From assembly GCF_026340095.1 (NCBI RefSeq), contig NZ_JAPEPO010000001.1, positions 2,448,501 to 2,512,500 on the forward strand: a DNA stretch of 64,000 nt. Direction: 5' to 3'. The notes beneath the pieces were generated by a model. The model had not been told where the DNA came from and did no database searches. It worked only from the letters and a program-made list of their open reading frames with translations. Of this stretch, positions 43,561 through 51,775 are shown in pieces (the first letter of the stretch is position 1; every line of letters begins with the position of its first letter). The position numbers and the translations under genes are program-made. This stretch comes from Streptomyces sp. NBC_01446. GTDB taxonomy: Bacteria > Actinomycetota > Actinomycetes > Streptomycetales > Streptomycetaceae.

Positions 43561-44928
43561 GAACCCGCCGCCGAAGTCCCCGCCTCCCCCGAAGTCGCCT
43601 CCGCCGCCGAAGTCCCCGCCGCCTCCGAAGTCCCCGAAGTCGTTCGAGTCGAAGTCCGCCCCCGAGTAGTCCCCGCCGTCATATCCGGCTCCCGCGCCGA
43701 AGTCTCCGTATCCGGAGCCGTAGTCGGCGGCGTAGGCGGGGCTCGACATCATCGAGCCGAGCAACGTGCCGAGGAGGAGTCCGGGCAGGATGCCGCCGCC
43801 GAAGTAGCCGCCCGCCCAGGGGCCGTAGGCCGGGCCCGCGTCGTAGTAGGGGCGCCGCTCGCCGTAACCCGTGTCGACCGTGCGGACCATGGGGTCGGCG
43901 CCGTCCTTGAGGCGCGTCGCGTCGGCCGCGCAGACGGGCACCTCCCGCTCGGCGCCGGACGGGGGCGACCACAGCGCGTCCGTCACGGAGGGCCCGTGCC
44001 GCGGGTCGAAGAAGCAGGGCACCCGGCGCTCGGGCAGCGGCCGGCCTTCGCGGCGCGCGGCGAGCATGGCCAGCGAGAACCGCCCGTCGTCCAGGGCCTG
44101 CGTCACCCCGCGCACCTCCTCGGGTCGCTGGGCGGCGGCCATGAGCTGTTTCGCCTTCTCGTACGAGTCGAGCGCCCGCTCGTAGTCCGCGCGCATCGTG
44201 TCGTCGGCGCCGGGCTCGGCGGGGTGGAAGTCGAGGCGGTCCAGCTCCTCGCCGAACGCCGTGATGTCCTCGTCGACGACCACGCGGAGCTGCTCCAGGG
44301 CGGCCCGCTGCTCGTCCTCCCGCTGCCGGCGCCGCCTGCGGGACACGGCGTACGCTGCGCCGCCGCCCGCGACGACGACCGCGCCGATCCCGATCAGGGC
44401 GCCGACCGGGGCGCCGCTGGTACCGCCGCCCGCGCCCCACGCGGAGGGCGCCGAGCCGCGCGCGTTACGGACGGCCGTGTCCACGAAGTCGTTGAGCTGG
44501 CGGGTGACGTTCTCGCCCTGGACGCTGGTCGTCAGGTTTCTGACCGCGTCCTGGGACATGACCCGGCTGTCGGCCCTGGCGTCGAACTTCTGGCCGAGGC
44601 GCACCGCGTAGACGCCGGTGATGCCGGTCTTGGTGCGCAGGTCGGTGAAGAGGTCCTGGGTGGGGAAGTTCGCGGGCAGCACCGCCACCATGACGGGCTT
44701 GTCCGCGTCCTTGATCTTCTTGGTCAGGGCGTCGGTGTCCCCGGCGGACAGCTGCGCGGAGGCGGCCGGGTCGACGTACACGGGGCTCTTCTTCAGTGCG
44801 TCGGCCACCGTCGAGACGTCGGAGGCAGCCGCCTGGGCCCCCGGTGTCACCGCCGTCATGGCCCCCAGGGCGAGAAGTGAACCGGACAGGACGGATATCA
44901 GGCGCGATGCCCGACGCGTGGGCCTCAT
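43558..44928 (-). CDS. Membrane-anchored protein with TPM-like domain and Gly/Asp/Phe repeat tail
   Basis: 456 residues. Signal peptide (ISVLSGSLLALGAMTAVTPGAQAA); an extracytoplasmic domain of about 130 residues (DALTKKIKDADKPVMVAVLPANFPTQD... TGVYAVRLGQKFDARAD) like actinobacterial TPM/DUF6676-type domains; one transmembrane helix near 178-198 (GALIGIGAVVVAGGGAAYAV) followed by RRRRRQ; a cytoplasmic helical region with RVPCFFDPRHGPSV and a second hydrophobic stretch (YFGGGILPGLLLGTLLGSMM); and a tail with repeated GGGDFGGGGDF. The repeat is also a DNA repeat. Function unknown. Confidence 0.75.
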   Translation of the reverse strand: MRPTRRASRLISVLSGSLLALGAMTAVTPGAQAAASDVSTVADALKKSPVYVDPAASAQLSAGDTDALTKKIKDADKPVMVAVLPANFPTQDLFTDLRTKTGITGVYAVRLGQKFDARADSRVMSQDAVRNLTTSVQGENVTRQLNDFVDTAVRNARGSAPSAWGAGGGTSGAPVGALIGIGAVVVAGGGAAYAVSRRRRRQREDEQRAALEQLRVVVDEDITAFGEELDRLDFHPAEPGADDTMRADYERALDSYEKAKQLMAAAQRPEEVRGVTQALDDGRFSLAMLAARREGRPLPERRVPCFFDPRHGPSVTDALWSPPSGAEREVPVCAADATRLKDGADPMVRTVDTGYGERRPYYDAGPAYGPWAGGYFGGGILPGLLLGTLLGSMMSSPAYAADYGSGYGDFGAGAGYDGGDYSGADFDSNDFGDFGGGGDFGGGGDFGGGGDFGGGF

Positions 44929-44975
44929 ACCTCGACGCTAACCCAGGAGGGACCCGTATGCCGTATGTACTGCGA

Positions 44976-45009
44976 GGAGGGGCCCACCGGCTCCGCGGTG
45001 GGCCCCTCC
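44976..45009 (-). terminator. Terminator of the GH3 gene
   Basis: GGAGGGGCCCACCG and exact complement, 14-bp arms with a 6-nt loop, 10 bp after the GH3 stop. Confidence 0.85.
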
Positions 45010-45019
45010 CCGCGCCCTC

Positions 45020-48000
45020 TCACGCGGCGCGGTACGCCTCGGTCAGCTTCGCGACCGCGTCCGCATAGCGTCCGGACAGGAGCAGGTGGTCCGCGTCGGC
45101 GAACGGCTTGGCCACCGCCGGCGTGATGTCCTGCCCCACCTTCTGCTGGACGAGCAGCCGCGCCTTGCCCACCACCGCGCGGCCGGCCTGTGCCGACCCG
45201 GCCTTCTGCGCCGCGGCGGCCGCGAGGGCGAGGGCCTTGAGGGTGAGCGTGCCGCCGCCCGGCGGGGTACGCAGCGTCGTCAGGCCCCAGCCGAAGGGGA
45301 ACTGCGGGTCGTACGCCGTGTCCCCGACGTTGATCGGCAGCTGGGCCTGCGACTTAGGCCAGGTCACAGGAAGCTGCCCGGTGAAGGGCTTCGCCCCGTA
45401 CAGGACGTCCGCGACGCCGTCGCCCTCCGTGCCCGGCAGCCAGGACGCGACAAGCGCGTCGATGTCGCCGAGCCGGTCGCCGATGAGCTGCGGGCGGCCG
45501 GAGACGATGAGCACCGCGCACTTCATGGCGCCGCACACCTTGTCCACGGCGGCCTGGTCGGCGGGTGTGAGCTCCAGGTCGTTGCCGTTGCCGACATCGC
45601 CGATCCCTTCCGCGTACGGGGTCTCGCCGACCACGACGACGCCCACGTCATAGCCGTCCGTGGGCGCGGAGGCGTCCTTGGAGTAGGAGATGGTGGCCCC
45701 GGGCGCGGCCTTCTTCATGCCTTCGAGAACCGTCGTGCCGTCAGTGATCTTTCCGGACGAGCCCTGCCAGGTGACGGTCCAGCCGCCGGTCTGGTTGCCG
45801 ATGTCGTCGGCGTTGGACCCGGCGACGTACACCTTCTGGCTCTTCTTGAGGGGGAGCACGCCGCCATCGTTCTTCAGGAGGACCTGGGATTCGGCGGCGG
45901 CGGTACGGGCGACGGCACGGTGTCCGGCCGAGCCGATGGCGGCGGCCCCGCTCGTGTCGGCGTACGGCTTCTCGAAGAGGCCCAGCTTGAACTTCTGGGT
46001 CAGGATGCGCGAGACGGCGTCGTCGATCCGCGGCTCGCTGATCCGGCCCGCCTTCACCTCGTCGACCAGGGTCGTCCGGAAGTCCTTGTACGCGGTCGGG
46101 ACCATGATCATGTCGAGGCCCGCGTTGACCGACGTACGGACGTCGGACGCGTAGTCGCCGGGGAGCTGGTCGATGGCCTGCCAGTCGCTGATGACGAAGC
46201 CGTCGAAGCCCATGCGGTCCTTCAGAACTCCGTTGATCATGGCGGCGTCGGCGTGCATCTTCACCGGGCCCTCGTCGTCACCGATGATGTCGAGCGACGA
46301 GTACGAGGGCATGACCGTGCCGATCCCGCGGTCCACGGCCTCCTGGAACGGCGCGAGGTGCACCGCCTCCAGCTCCTGCCGCGTGACCTTGGTGACGCCC
46401 TGGTCGATGGTGTACGAGCCGGTGGTCGACGAGCCGTACGCGGTGCCGCCGTCGCCCACGAAGTGCTTGGCGGTGGCGAGGACCTTGTCGTCCCGGTCGA
46501 GGTCCTTGCCGTCGCGTGCCCCTTGGAGCCCCTGGACGACCGTCTCCATCTGCTTCACGAGGGCGGGGTCCTCACCGAAGGACTCGTACGACCTGCCCCA
46601 GCGTTCGTCGCGGGTGACGCACAGACAGGGCGCGAAGTCCCAGGGGATGCCGGTGGCGCGGACCTCGGCGGCCGTGACCGCGCCCGCCTTCTCGGCCGTC
46701 CCGGGGTCGCGCGTCGCGCCGATGCCGATGTTGTGCGGCAGGACCGTGGCGCCGACGAGGTTGTTGTGGCCGTGCACCGCGTCCACGCCGTAGATCAGCG
46801 GGATCTGGAACCGCGTCGCCTGCGCCCGGAGCTGGAAGCCGTCGATCATCTTCGCCCAGGCCGCGGCCGTGTTCGGCGTCGGTGTCGAGCCGCCGCCGGA
46901 GAGCAGGGAGCCGAGGTCGTACGCGGCGATGTCGCCGCCCGTACCGACCGCGTTGCGCTCGGCCTGCGTCATCTGGCCGGCCTTCTCCTCCAGGGACATC
47001 CGGGAGAGCAGGTCGGCGACGCGCCGCTTCACCGGGAGCCTGGCGTCGAGGTAGGGCAGGCCGTGGGCGTCGATCACCACCTGCGGGGTCTCGGCGGGTG
47101 CCTTGGCGCCGGTGACCGTCAGCTTCAGGGGGATCGTCTCGGCGGGCTCGGCCGCCTTGTCCTTGAGGGTCGGTACGGACACGGTGTGCGTGGCGCCCGA
47201 AGCGGTGCCGGCCGGGAAGGTGAACTCGCCCTTGACCGGGGTGTAGTCCGTGCCCGCGCCGGCGCTGCCGCCCGCGCTCTCGTACGCGACCGTGACCGGC
47301 TCGGCGAGCGGGGCGGAGCCGGTGGTGGCGACGGAGATCCGCACGCCGGCCGTGCCGCCCTCCTTCACCGGGTACACGGAGGCGCCCGTCAGTACCTTCG
47401 TGGTCAGGGCGGGGTCGGCCTTGCCGTACAGCTCCACTCCGTCCATGGCGAAGGTGCCGGGCGTGCCGGTGGGCAGGGTGAGCGCGTAGCCCCACATCTC
47501 GGTGAGGCCGAGGTTCTGGTCGATACCGCCGACGGGCTGGTAGTCGGTGCGGTAGGCGAAGTCGGCGAAGGGGATCTCGACCTGGTGCCAGCCGGTCCAC
47601 TCGTCGGTGAACGAGGTCGTCCACAGCTCGGACGCCTCGCCGTTCGCACCGCCGTCCTTGATCTCGAAGTTGACCCGCTTGCCGGAGTTCTTCCCGTCCC
47701 ACCAGAAGCGGATGCCCTTGTGCGCGGACCAGTCGTGGCCGGGCTCGTTCGCGGCGAAGTCGTGGGTGAAGCCGCCGTAGCCGCTGATGTCGTACGTCCC
47801 GGAGAGGACCTTGTCGCCCTCGGGGGCGTCGTCGCGCGCGGCGAGCTCCAGCTTCGGCGGGTCGTCGCTGTCGCCGCCCCAGGTGAAGATGCCCTCCGCG
47901 GGCTGGGACGCGAAGGGGACCTCGCCCTCGAAGCGGTCGACGGGCACCGGCGGCGGTTCCTCAGCGCCGGTCGCCGCGCCTGCCGACGCGAGCGGGAGCA

Positions 48001-48046
48001 GCCCCGTGAGCAGGGCTGCGGAGACGAGCAGGGCGGTTCTTCGCAT
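45020..48046 (-). CDS. Secreted multidomain beta-glucosidase/exo-glycosidase, GH3
   Basis: 1008 residues. Signal peptide (RRTALLVSAALLTGLLPLASAGAA), an N-terminal carbohydrate-binding-like beta-sandwich (about 35-205, FEGEVPFASQ... FWWDGKNSGKRVNFEIKDGG), a Calx-beta-type domain (about 215-315, with AGTDYTPVKGEFTFPAGT), then GH3 N- and C-domains. The nucleophile is Asp621 in GFVISDWQAIDQL; GVDAVHGHNNL and KHFVGDGGT are further family motifs. It most resembles exo-beta-1,3/1,4-glucosidases. ATG 48046 was chosen for its signal peptide and AGGGA site. A near-perfect palindrome lies 76 bp upstream. Confidence 0.9.
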   Translation of the reverse strand: MRRTALLVSAALLTGLLPLASAGAATGAEEPPPVPVDRFEGEVPFASQPAEGIFTWGGDSDDPPKLELAARDDAPEGDKVLSGTYDISGYGGFTHDFAANEPGHDWSAHKGIRFWWDGKNSGKRVNFEIKDGGANGEASELWTTSFTDEWTGWHQVEIPFADFAYRTDYQPVGGIDQNLGLTEMWGYALTLPTGTPGTFAMDGVELYGKADPALTTKVLTGASVYPVKEGGTAGVRISVATTGSAPLAEPVTVAYESAGGSAGAGTDYTPVKGEFTFPAGTASGATHTVSVPTLKDKAAEPAETIPLKLTVTGAKAPAETPQVVIDAHGLPYLDARLPVKRRVADLLSRMSLEEKAGQMTQAERNAVGTGGDIAAYDLGSLLSGGGSTPTPNTAAAWAKMIDGFQLRAQATRFQIPLIYGVDAVHGHNNLVGATVLPHNIGIGATRDPGTAEKAGAVTAAEVRATGIPWDFAPCLCVTRDERWGRSYESFGEDPALVKQMETVVQGLQGARDGKDLDRDDKVLATAKHFVGDGGTAYGSSTTGSYTIDQGVTKVTRQELEAVHLAPFQEAVDRGIGTVMPSYSSLDIIGDDEGPVKMHADAAMINGVLKDRMGFDGFVISDWQAIDQLPGDYASDVRTSVNAGLDMIMVPTAYKDFRTTLVDEVKAGRISEPRIDDAVSRILTQKFKLGLFEKPYADTSGAAAIGSAGHRAVARTAAAESQVLLKNDGGVLPLKKSQKVYVAGSNADDIGNQTGGWTVTWQGSSGKITDGTTVLEGMKKAAPGATISYSKDASAPTDGYDVGVVVVGETPYAEGIGDVGNGNDLELTPADQAAVDKVCGAMKCAVLIVSGRPQLIGDRLGDIDALVASWLPGTEGDGVADVLYGAKPFTGQLPVTWPKSQAQLPINVGDTAYDPQFPFGWGLTTLRTPPGGGTLTLKALALAAAAAQKAGSAQAGRAVVGKARLLVQQKVGQDITPAVAKPFADADHLLLSGRYADAVAKLTEAYRAA

Positions 48047-48121
48047 GGACTTCCCTTCGGCCGGTTCGGGTACGCGCCGCAACCTCTGGGGGTGACGGGC
48101 GTCCCTGGTGAAGCTCATGAC

Positions 48122-48142
48122 TTAGCTCACGCCGTGAGTTAA
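48122..48142. promoter_or_regulatory. Palindromic operator candidate upstream of the GH3 gene
   Basis: CTCACG-C-CGTGAG is a perfect 13-bp dyad, extended by TTAG and TTAA on the two sides to 21 bp with one mismatch. Its position 76-96 bp before the GH3 start suits a sugar-responsive repressor. The sequence is not the CebR cellobiose site known from Streptomyces. Confidence 0.6.
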
Positions 48143-48410
48143 CTGGTGCCCCGTGAACCCGTCAAGACTTCACGTCAGATCCGGTGCACAGCCAATTCGC
48201 CTTGCTCGCCAGGGCAGTTGAGCATTCATTTTCTGAACGCACGCCCCCTTGACTCCCGTTCGCAGCCGTCATGTACTCACGCCTCGCACACCCCAACTCC
48301 TCACCCCCACAGAAGGGCGGCGCACCATGAGGACTCCCGGACGACTCCGTTCGGGCCCGCGCCGGGCGGCCCGGCTGCTGGTAGCCAACCGGCAGCCGAG
48401 GCAACAGAAA

Positions 48411-48440
48411 GCCGGAGGGGCCGACCACGGCCCCTCCGGC
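48411..48440 (-). terminator. Terminator of cimA
   Basis: GCCGGAGGGGCC with exact complement, 12-bp arms around GACCAC, followed on the minus strand by TTTCTG; 17 bp after the cimA stop. Confidence 0.88.
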
Positions 48441-48457
48441 GTCCGCACCCGCGCTGC

Positions 48458-50083
48458 CTACTCGACCGGCTCGACCCCGGCCCGCAGAAGCCCGTACGTG
48501 TAGGCGTCCTCCAGGGCGCCCCACGACGCGGCGATGACGTTCTCGGCGACCCCGACGGTGGACCACTCGCCCGCGCCGTCGCTCGTGGAGATCAGGACGC
48601 GGGTCGTGGAGGACGTGCCGTGCTTGCCCTCCAGGATGCGGACCTTGTAGTCGACGAGCTCCAGCTTGGCGAGCTGCGGGTAGATCCGCTCCAGGCCGAC
48701 GCGCAGGGCGCGGTCGAGGGCGTTGACCGGGCCGTTGCCCTCGGCCGTGGCGACGATGCGCTCACCCTTGGCCCACAGCTTCACGGTCGCCTCGTTGGCG
48801 TGGCTGCCGTCGGGGCGGTCCTCGACGATGGCCCGCCACGACTCGACGCGGAAGTAGCGCCGGGCGCGGCCCTCGGCCTCCTCGCGCAGGAGGAGTTCGA
48901 AGGAGGCGTCGGCCGCCTCGTACGTGTAGCCCTTGAGCTCGCGCTCCTTGACACGCTCGACGACGCGGCCGACGAGCTCGCGGTCGTCGGAGATGTCGAC
49001 GCCGAGCTCCTTGCCCTTGAGCTCGATGGACGCGCGGCCCGCCATGTCGGACACGAGCATGCGGATGCGGTTGCCGACCAGGTCCGGGTCGATGTGCTGG
49101 TAGAGGTCCGGGTCGACCTTGATCGCCGAGGCGTGCAGACCCGCCTTGTGGGCGAACGCGGAAACACCCACGTACGGCTGATGCGTGGAGGGCGTGAGGT
49201 TGACGACCTCGGCGATGGCGTGGGAGATGCGGGTCATCTCGCGCAGGGCGCCCTCGGGGAGGACCGTCTTTCCGTACTTCAGCTCCAGGGCGGCGACGAC
49301 CGGGAAGAGGTTGGAGTTGCCGACGCGCTCGCCGTAGCCGTTGGCCGTGCACTGCACGTGGGTGGCGCCCGCGTCGACGGCGGCGAGGGTGTTGGCGACG
49401 GCGCAGCCGGTGTCGTCCTGGGCGTGGATACCGAGGCGGGCCCCCGTGTCGGCGAGGACCGTGGCGGTGATCGCCTGGACCTGGGCGGGCAGCATGCCGC
49501 CGTTCGTGTCGCACAGGACGACCACGTCGGCGCCCGCCTCGTGCGCGGCCGTGACGACGGCCTTGGCGTACGTGGGGTTGGCGCGATAGCCGTCGAAGAA
49601 GTGCTCGCAGTCGACGAACACGCGGCGGCCCTGCTCGCGCAGGTAGGAGACGGTGTCGCGGACCATCTCCAGGTTCTCCTCGAGGGTGGTGCGCAGGGCC
49701 AGTTCGACATGGCGGTCGTGCGACTTGGCGACCAGCGTCACGACCGGGGCGCCGGACTCCACGAGTGCCTTGACCTGCGGGTCCTCGGAGGCCTTGGCGC
49801 CGGCGCGGCGGGTCGCGCCGAACGCGACGAGCTCCGCGTGCTTGAAGGCGATCTCCTGGCGGGCGCGCGCGAAGAACTCGGTGTCGCGGGGGTTGGCGCC
49901 GGGCCAGCCGCCCTCGATGAAACCCACGCCGAAGTCGTCCAGGTGCCGGGCGATGGTCAGCTTGTCCGCGACGGTCAGATTGATGCCCTCACGCTGCGCG
50001 CCGTCGCGCAGCGTGGTGTCGAAGACGTGGAAGTCGTCGTCGACGCGGGAAGCGGGGTAATGGTCGTCGGTTGCGTCCGTCAT
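48458..50083 (-). CDS. cimA: (R)-citramalate synthase
   Basis: 541 residues. Condenses acetyl-CoA with pyruvate to citramalate, giving 2-oxobutyrate for isoleucine without threonine. Has the HMGL-like barrel (VFDTTLRDGAQREGINLTVADKL near 19-41; GIHAQDDTGCAVANTLAAVDAG) and the C-terminal LeuA regulatory domain (VKLWAKGERIVATAEGNGPVNALDRALR). Compared with true 2-isopropylmalate synthases, length and start fit CimA. AGGAG precedes the ATG by 10 nt. The 295 bp upstream holds a possible leader-peptide attenuator. leuCD lies in the same window and LeuCD also processes citramalate. Confidence 0.88.
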   Translation of the reverse strand: MTDATDDHYPASRVDDDFHVFDTTLRDGAQREGINLTVADKLTIARHLDDFGVGFIEGGWPGANPRDTEFFARARQEIAFKHAELVAFGATRRAGAKASEDPQVKALVESGAPVVTLVAKSHDRHVELALRTTLEENLEMVRDTVSYLREQGRRVFVDCEHFFDGYRANPTYAKAVVTAAHEAGADVVVLCDTNGGMLPAQVQAITATVLADTGARLGIHAQDDTGCAVANTLAAVDAGATHVQCTANGYGERVGNSNLFPVVAALELKYGKTVLPEGALREMTRISHAIAEVVNLTPSTHQPYVGVSAFAHKAGLHASAIKVDPDLYQHIDPDLVGNRIRMLVSDMAGRASIELKGKELGVDISDDRELVGRVVERVKERELKGYTYEAADASFELLLREEAEGRARRYFRVESWRAIVEDRPDGSHANEATVKLWAKGERIVATAEGNGPVNALDRALRVGLERIYPQLAKLELVDYKVRILEGKHGTSSTTRVLISTSDGAGEWSTVGVAENVIAASWGALEDAYTYGLLRAGVEPVE

Positions 50084-50190
50084 GCTGATCTGGCTCCTGT
50101 GTCGGATCTCGGTCTACCGGAATGACCGGCTCCACCGTCCCCCTATGATCCCTCGCGCTCCGGCCCTGGCTTGAGGTGGGCCAGGAAACG

Positions 50191-50306
50191 AAAAAACCCC
50201 TCGCGGGTGCGAGAGGTCTGCGCGCGGGTCGAGACGACGATGTCCGCCCGTACGTGGTCGTACGTGGCGGTCACTGCGGACCGGCGCGCCTGCTGCCAAT
50301 AATCAT
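50191..50306 (-). promoter_or_regulatory. Possible Ile-leader attenuator of cimA
   Basis: On the minus strand a mini-ORF ATG 50306 to TGA 50271 codes for MIIGSRRAGPQ with two adjacent Ile codons. It is followed after 54 nt by a hairpin (CCTCTCGC, loop ACCC, GCGAGGGG with one mismatch; 50197-50216) and TTTTTT (50191-50196). The hairpin lies 108 bp before the cimA start. This is the arrangement of an amino-acid attenuator. No ribosome site precedes the ATG, so translation would have to be leaderless. The hairpin could instead just end the upstream transporter transcript. Confidence 0.4.
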
Positions 50307-50377
50307 GGCGAACGAGAGCACATCGGCAGTGTGCCACAGCCCGGGCGTGGCCCGGACCGTGGTCTCACGATGTGGGC

Positions 50378-51694
50378 TCAGACCGCTTCGGCCGTGCGCC
50401 GCTCGGCCTCGGGCGCGGCGACATCGACCCGGTTCAGGTCGATGTCCCTCGTCTCGCGCATCGTCAGGTAGACGATCAGCGACACCGCCGCGCACCCGGC
50501 GACGTACCAGTAGAAGCCCGACTCCACGCCCGCGTCCTTGAACCACAGGGCCACGTACTCCGCCGTGCCGCCGAAGAGCGCGTTGGCGATGGCGTACGGG
50601 AGGGCGACGCCGAGGGCGCGGATGCCGGTCGGGAACAGCTCGGCCTTCACGCACGCGTTGATCGACGTGTAGCCGGTGACGACGACGAGGGCGAGCAGGG
50701 CCAGGCCTAGGGCCGGCCAGAAGGAGCCCGCGTGCTTGAGCATCGTCATGATCGGCACGGTCAGGAAGGTGGAGCCGACCGCGAAGGTGATCAGGAGCGG
50801 GCGGCGGCCGATCCGGTCCGAGAGCCGGCCCGCGAGCGGCTGGATGCAGGCGAAGACGATCAGCGCGCAGAACGAGACGAGCGTCGCGGTCTGCTTGCTC
50901 AGGCCGGCGGAGTTGGACAGGTACTTGGTGAGGTACGTCGTGTACGTGTAGTACGCGACGGTGCCGCCCATCGTCAGGGCCATCACGAGGAACGCCTCGC
51001 GCCGGTGCGCCCACAGCGCCGTCAGAGTGCCCTTGCGGTCGGCGCCCGCGTCGTCGGCGGACTCCTCGTAGACGTCGGTCTCCAGCATGTTGCGCCGCAG
51101 ATAGAAGATGATCGCGGCGCCCAGCGCGCCGATGACGAACGGGATGCGCCAGCCCCAGCTGTGCAGCGCGTCGTCGGACAGGGTGCGCTGGAGGACGATC
51201 TGGAGGCCGAGGCCCACGATCTGACCCGCGGTCATGGAGACGTACTGGAAGCTGGACGCGAAGCCGCGGCGGCTCGGGTCGGACGCCTCGGTGAGGTAGG
51301 TGGCACTCGCCGCGTACTCGCCGCCGACCGAGAGGCCCTGCAGGAGGCGGGCGATGAGCAGGACGACGGCGCCGCCGTACCCGGCGACCCCGTAGGTGGG
51401 CGCGATCGCGATGAGGACCGCGGACGCCGACATCAGCGTGACGGTCAGGGTGAGCGCCGCTTTACGGCCCTTGCGGTCCCCGACCCTGCCCAGCAGCCAG
51501 CCGCCCACGGGCCGCACGAAGAAGCCGACGGCGAAGATGCCGGCCGTGTTCATCAGCTGTGCCGTGGGGTTCCCGTCGGGGAAGAAGGCTCCCGCGAAGT
51601 ACGTGGCGAAGCTCGCGTACACGAACCAGTCGAACCACTCGACCATGTTCCCGGCCGACCCGACCAGGATCTTCTTCCATTGCTCTCGTCCCAT
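50378..51694 (-). CDS. MFS metabolite:H+ symporter (MHS family)
   Basis: 438 residues, 12 transmembrane segments. The MHS signature GNMVEWFDWFVYASFATYFAGAFFP lies in TM1, RPVGGWLLGRVGDRKGRKAAL in loop 2-3, and GLSVGGEYAASATYLTEASDPSRRGF in the middle. Relatives carry proline/betaine (ProP) or dicarboxylates such as 2-oxoglutarate (KgtP). It ends 160 bp before the hairpin at 50191-50216. Its neighbours on the right are for pyroglutamate use, so uptake of a related acid is a fair guess. Confidence 0.88.
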   Translation of the reverse strand: MGREQWKKILVGSAGNMVEWFDWFVYASFATYFAGAFFPDGNPTAQLMNTAGIFAVGFFVRPVGGWLLGRVGDRKGRKAALTLTVTLMSASAVLIAIAPTYGVAGYGGAVVLLIARLLQGLSVGGEYAASATYLTEASDPSRRGFASSFQYVSMTAGQIVGLGLQIVLQRTLSDDALHSWGWRIPFVIGALGAAIIFYLRRNMLETDVYEESADDAGADRKGTLTALWAHRREAFLVMALTMGGTVAYYTYTTYLTKYLSNSAGLSKQTATLVSFCALIVFACIQPLAGRLSDRIGRRPLLITFAVGSTFLTVPIMTMLKHAGSFWPALGLALLALVVVTGYTSINACVKAELFPTGIRALGVALPYAIANALFGGTAEYVALWFKDAGVESGFYWYVAGCAAVSLIVYLTMRETRDIDLNRVDVAAPEAERRTAEAV

Positions 51695-51775
51695 GGGCGG
51701 CCACGGTGCCGGAACGCTTCACTCCATGACAAGGGTGTAACACACAACGATCATGCGTACTTGTGTTCTTTGTGG

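Larger units (their letters stand above)
48047..48457. other. Intergenic region between GH3 and cimA
   Basis: 411 bp with no firm gene. It holds a 21-bp palindrome (48122-48142), a rightward promoter-like TTGACT-N17-TGTACT (48249-48277), a doubtful small reading frame from ATG 48328, and the cimA terminator (48411-48440). A short rightward transcript of about 150 nt between this promoter and the hairpin is conceivable. Confidence 0.4.

Noticed and set aside
45086..48142. Plus-strand open frame of about 1000 codons antisense to GH3
   Set aside because: Artefact of high GC; the opposite strand encodes the catalytic motifs.
48328..48503. Small plus-strand gene starting with MRTPGRLRSGPRRAARLL
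   Set aside because: It runs through the cimA terminator hairpin and into cimA antisense, with a poor ribosome site; kept only as part of the possible short transcript.
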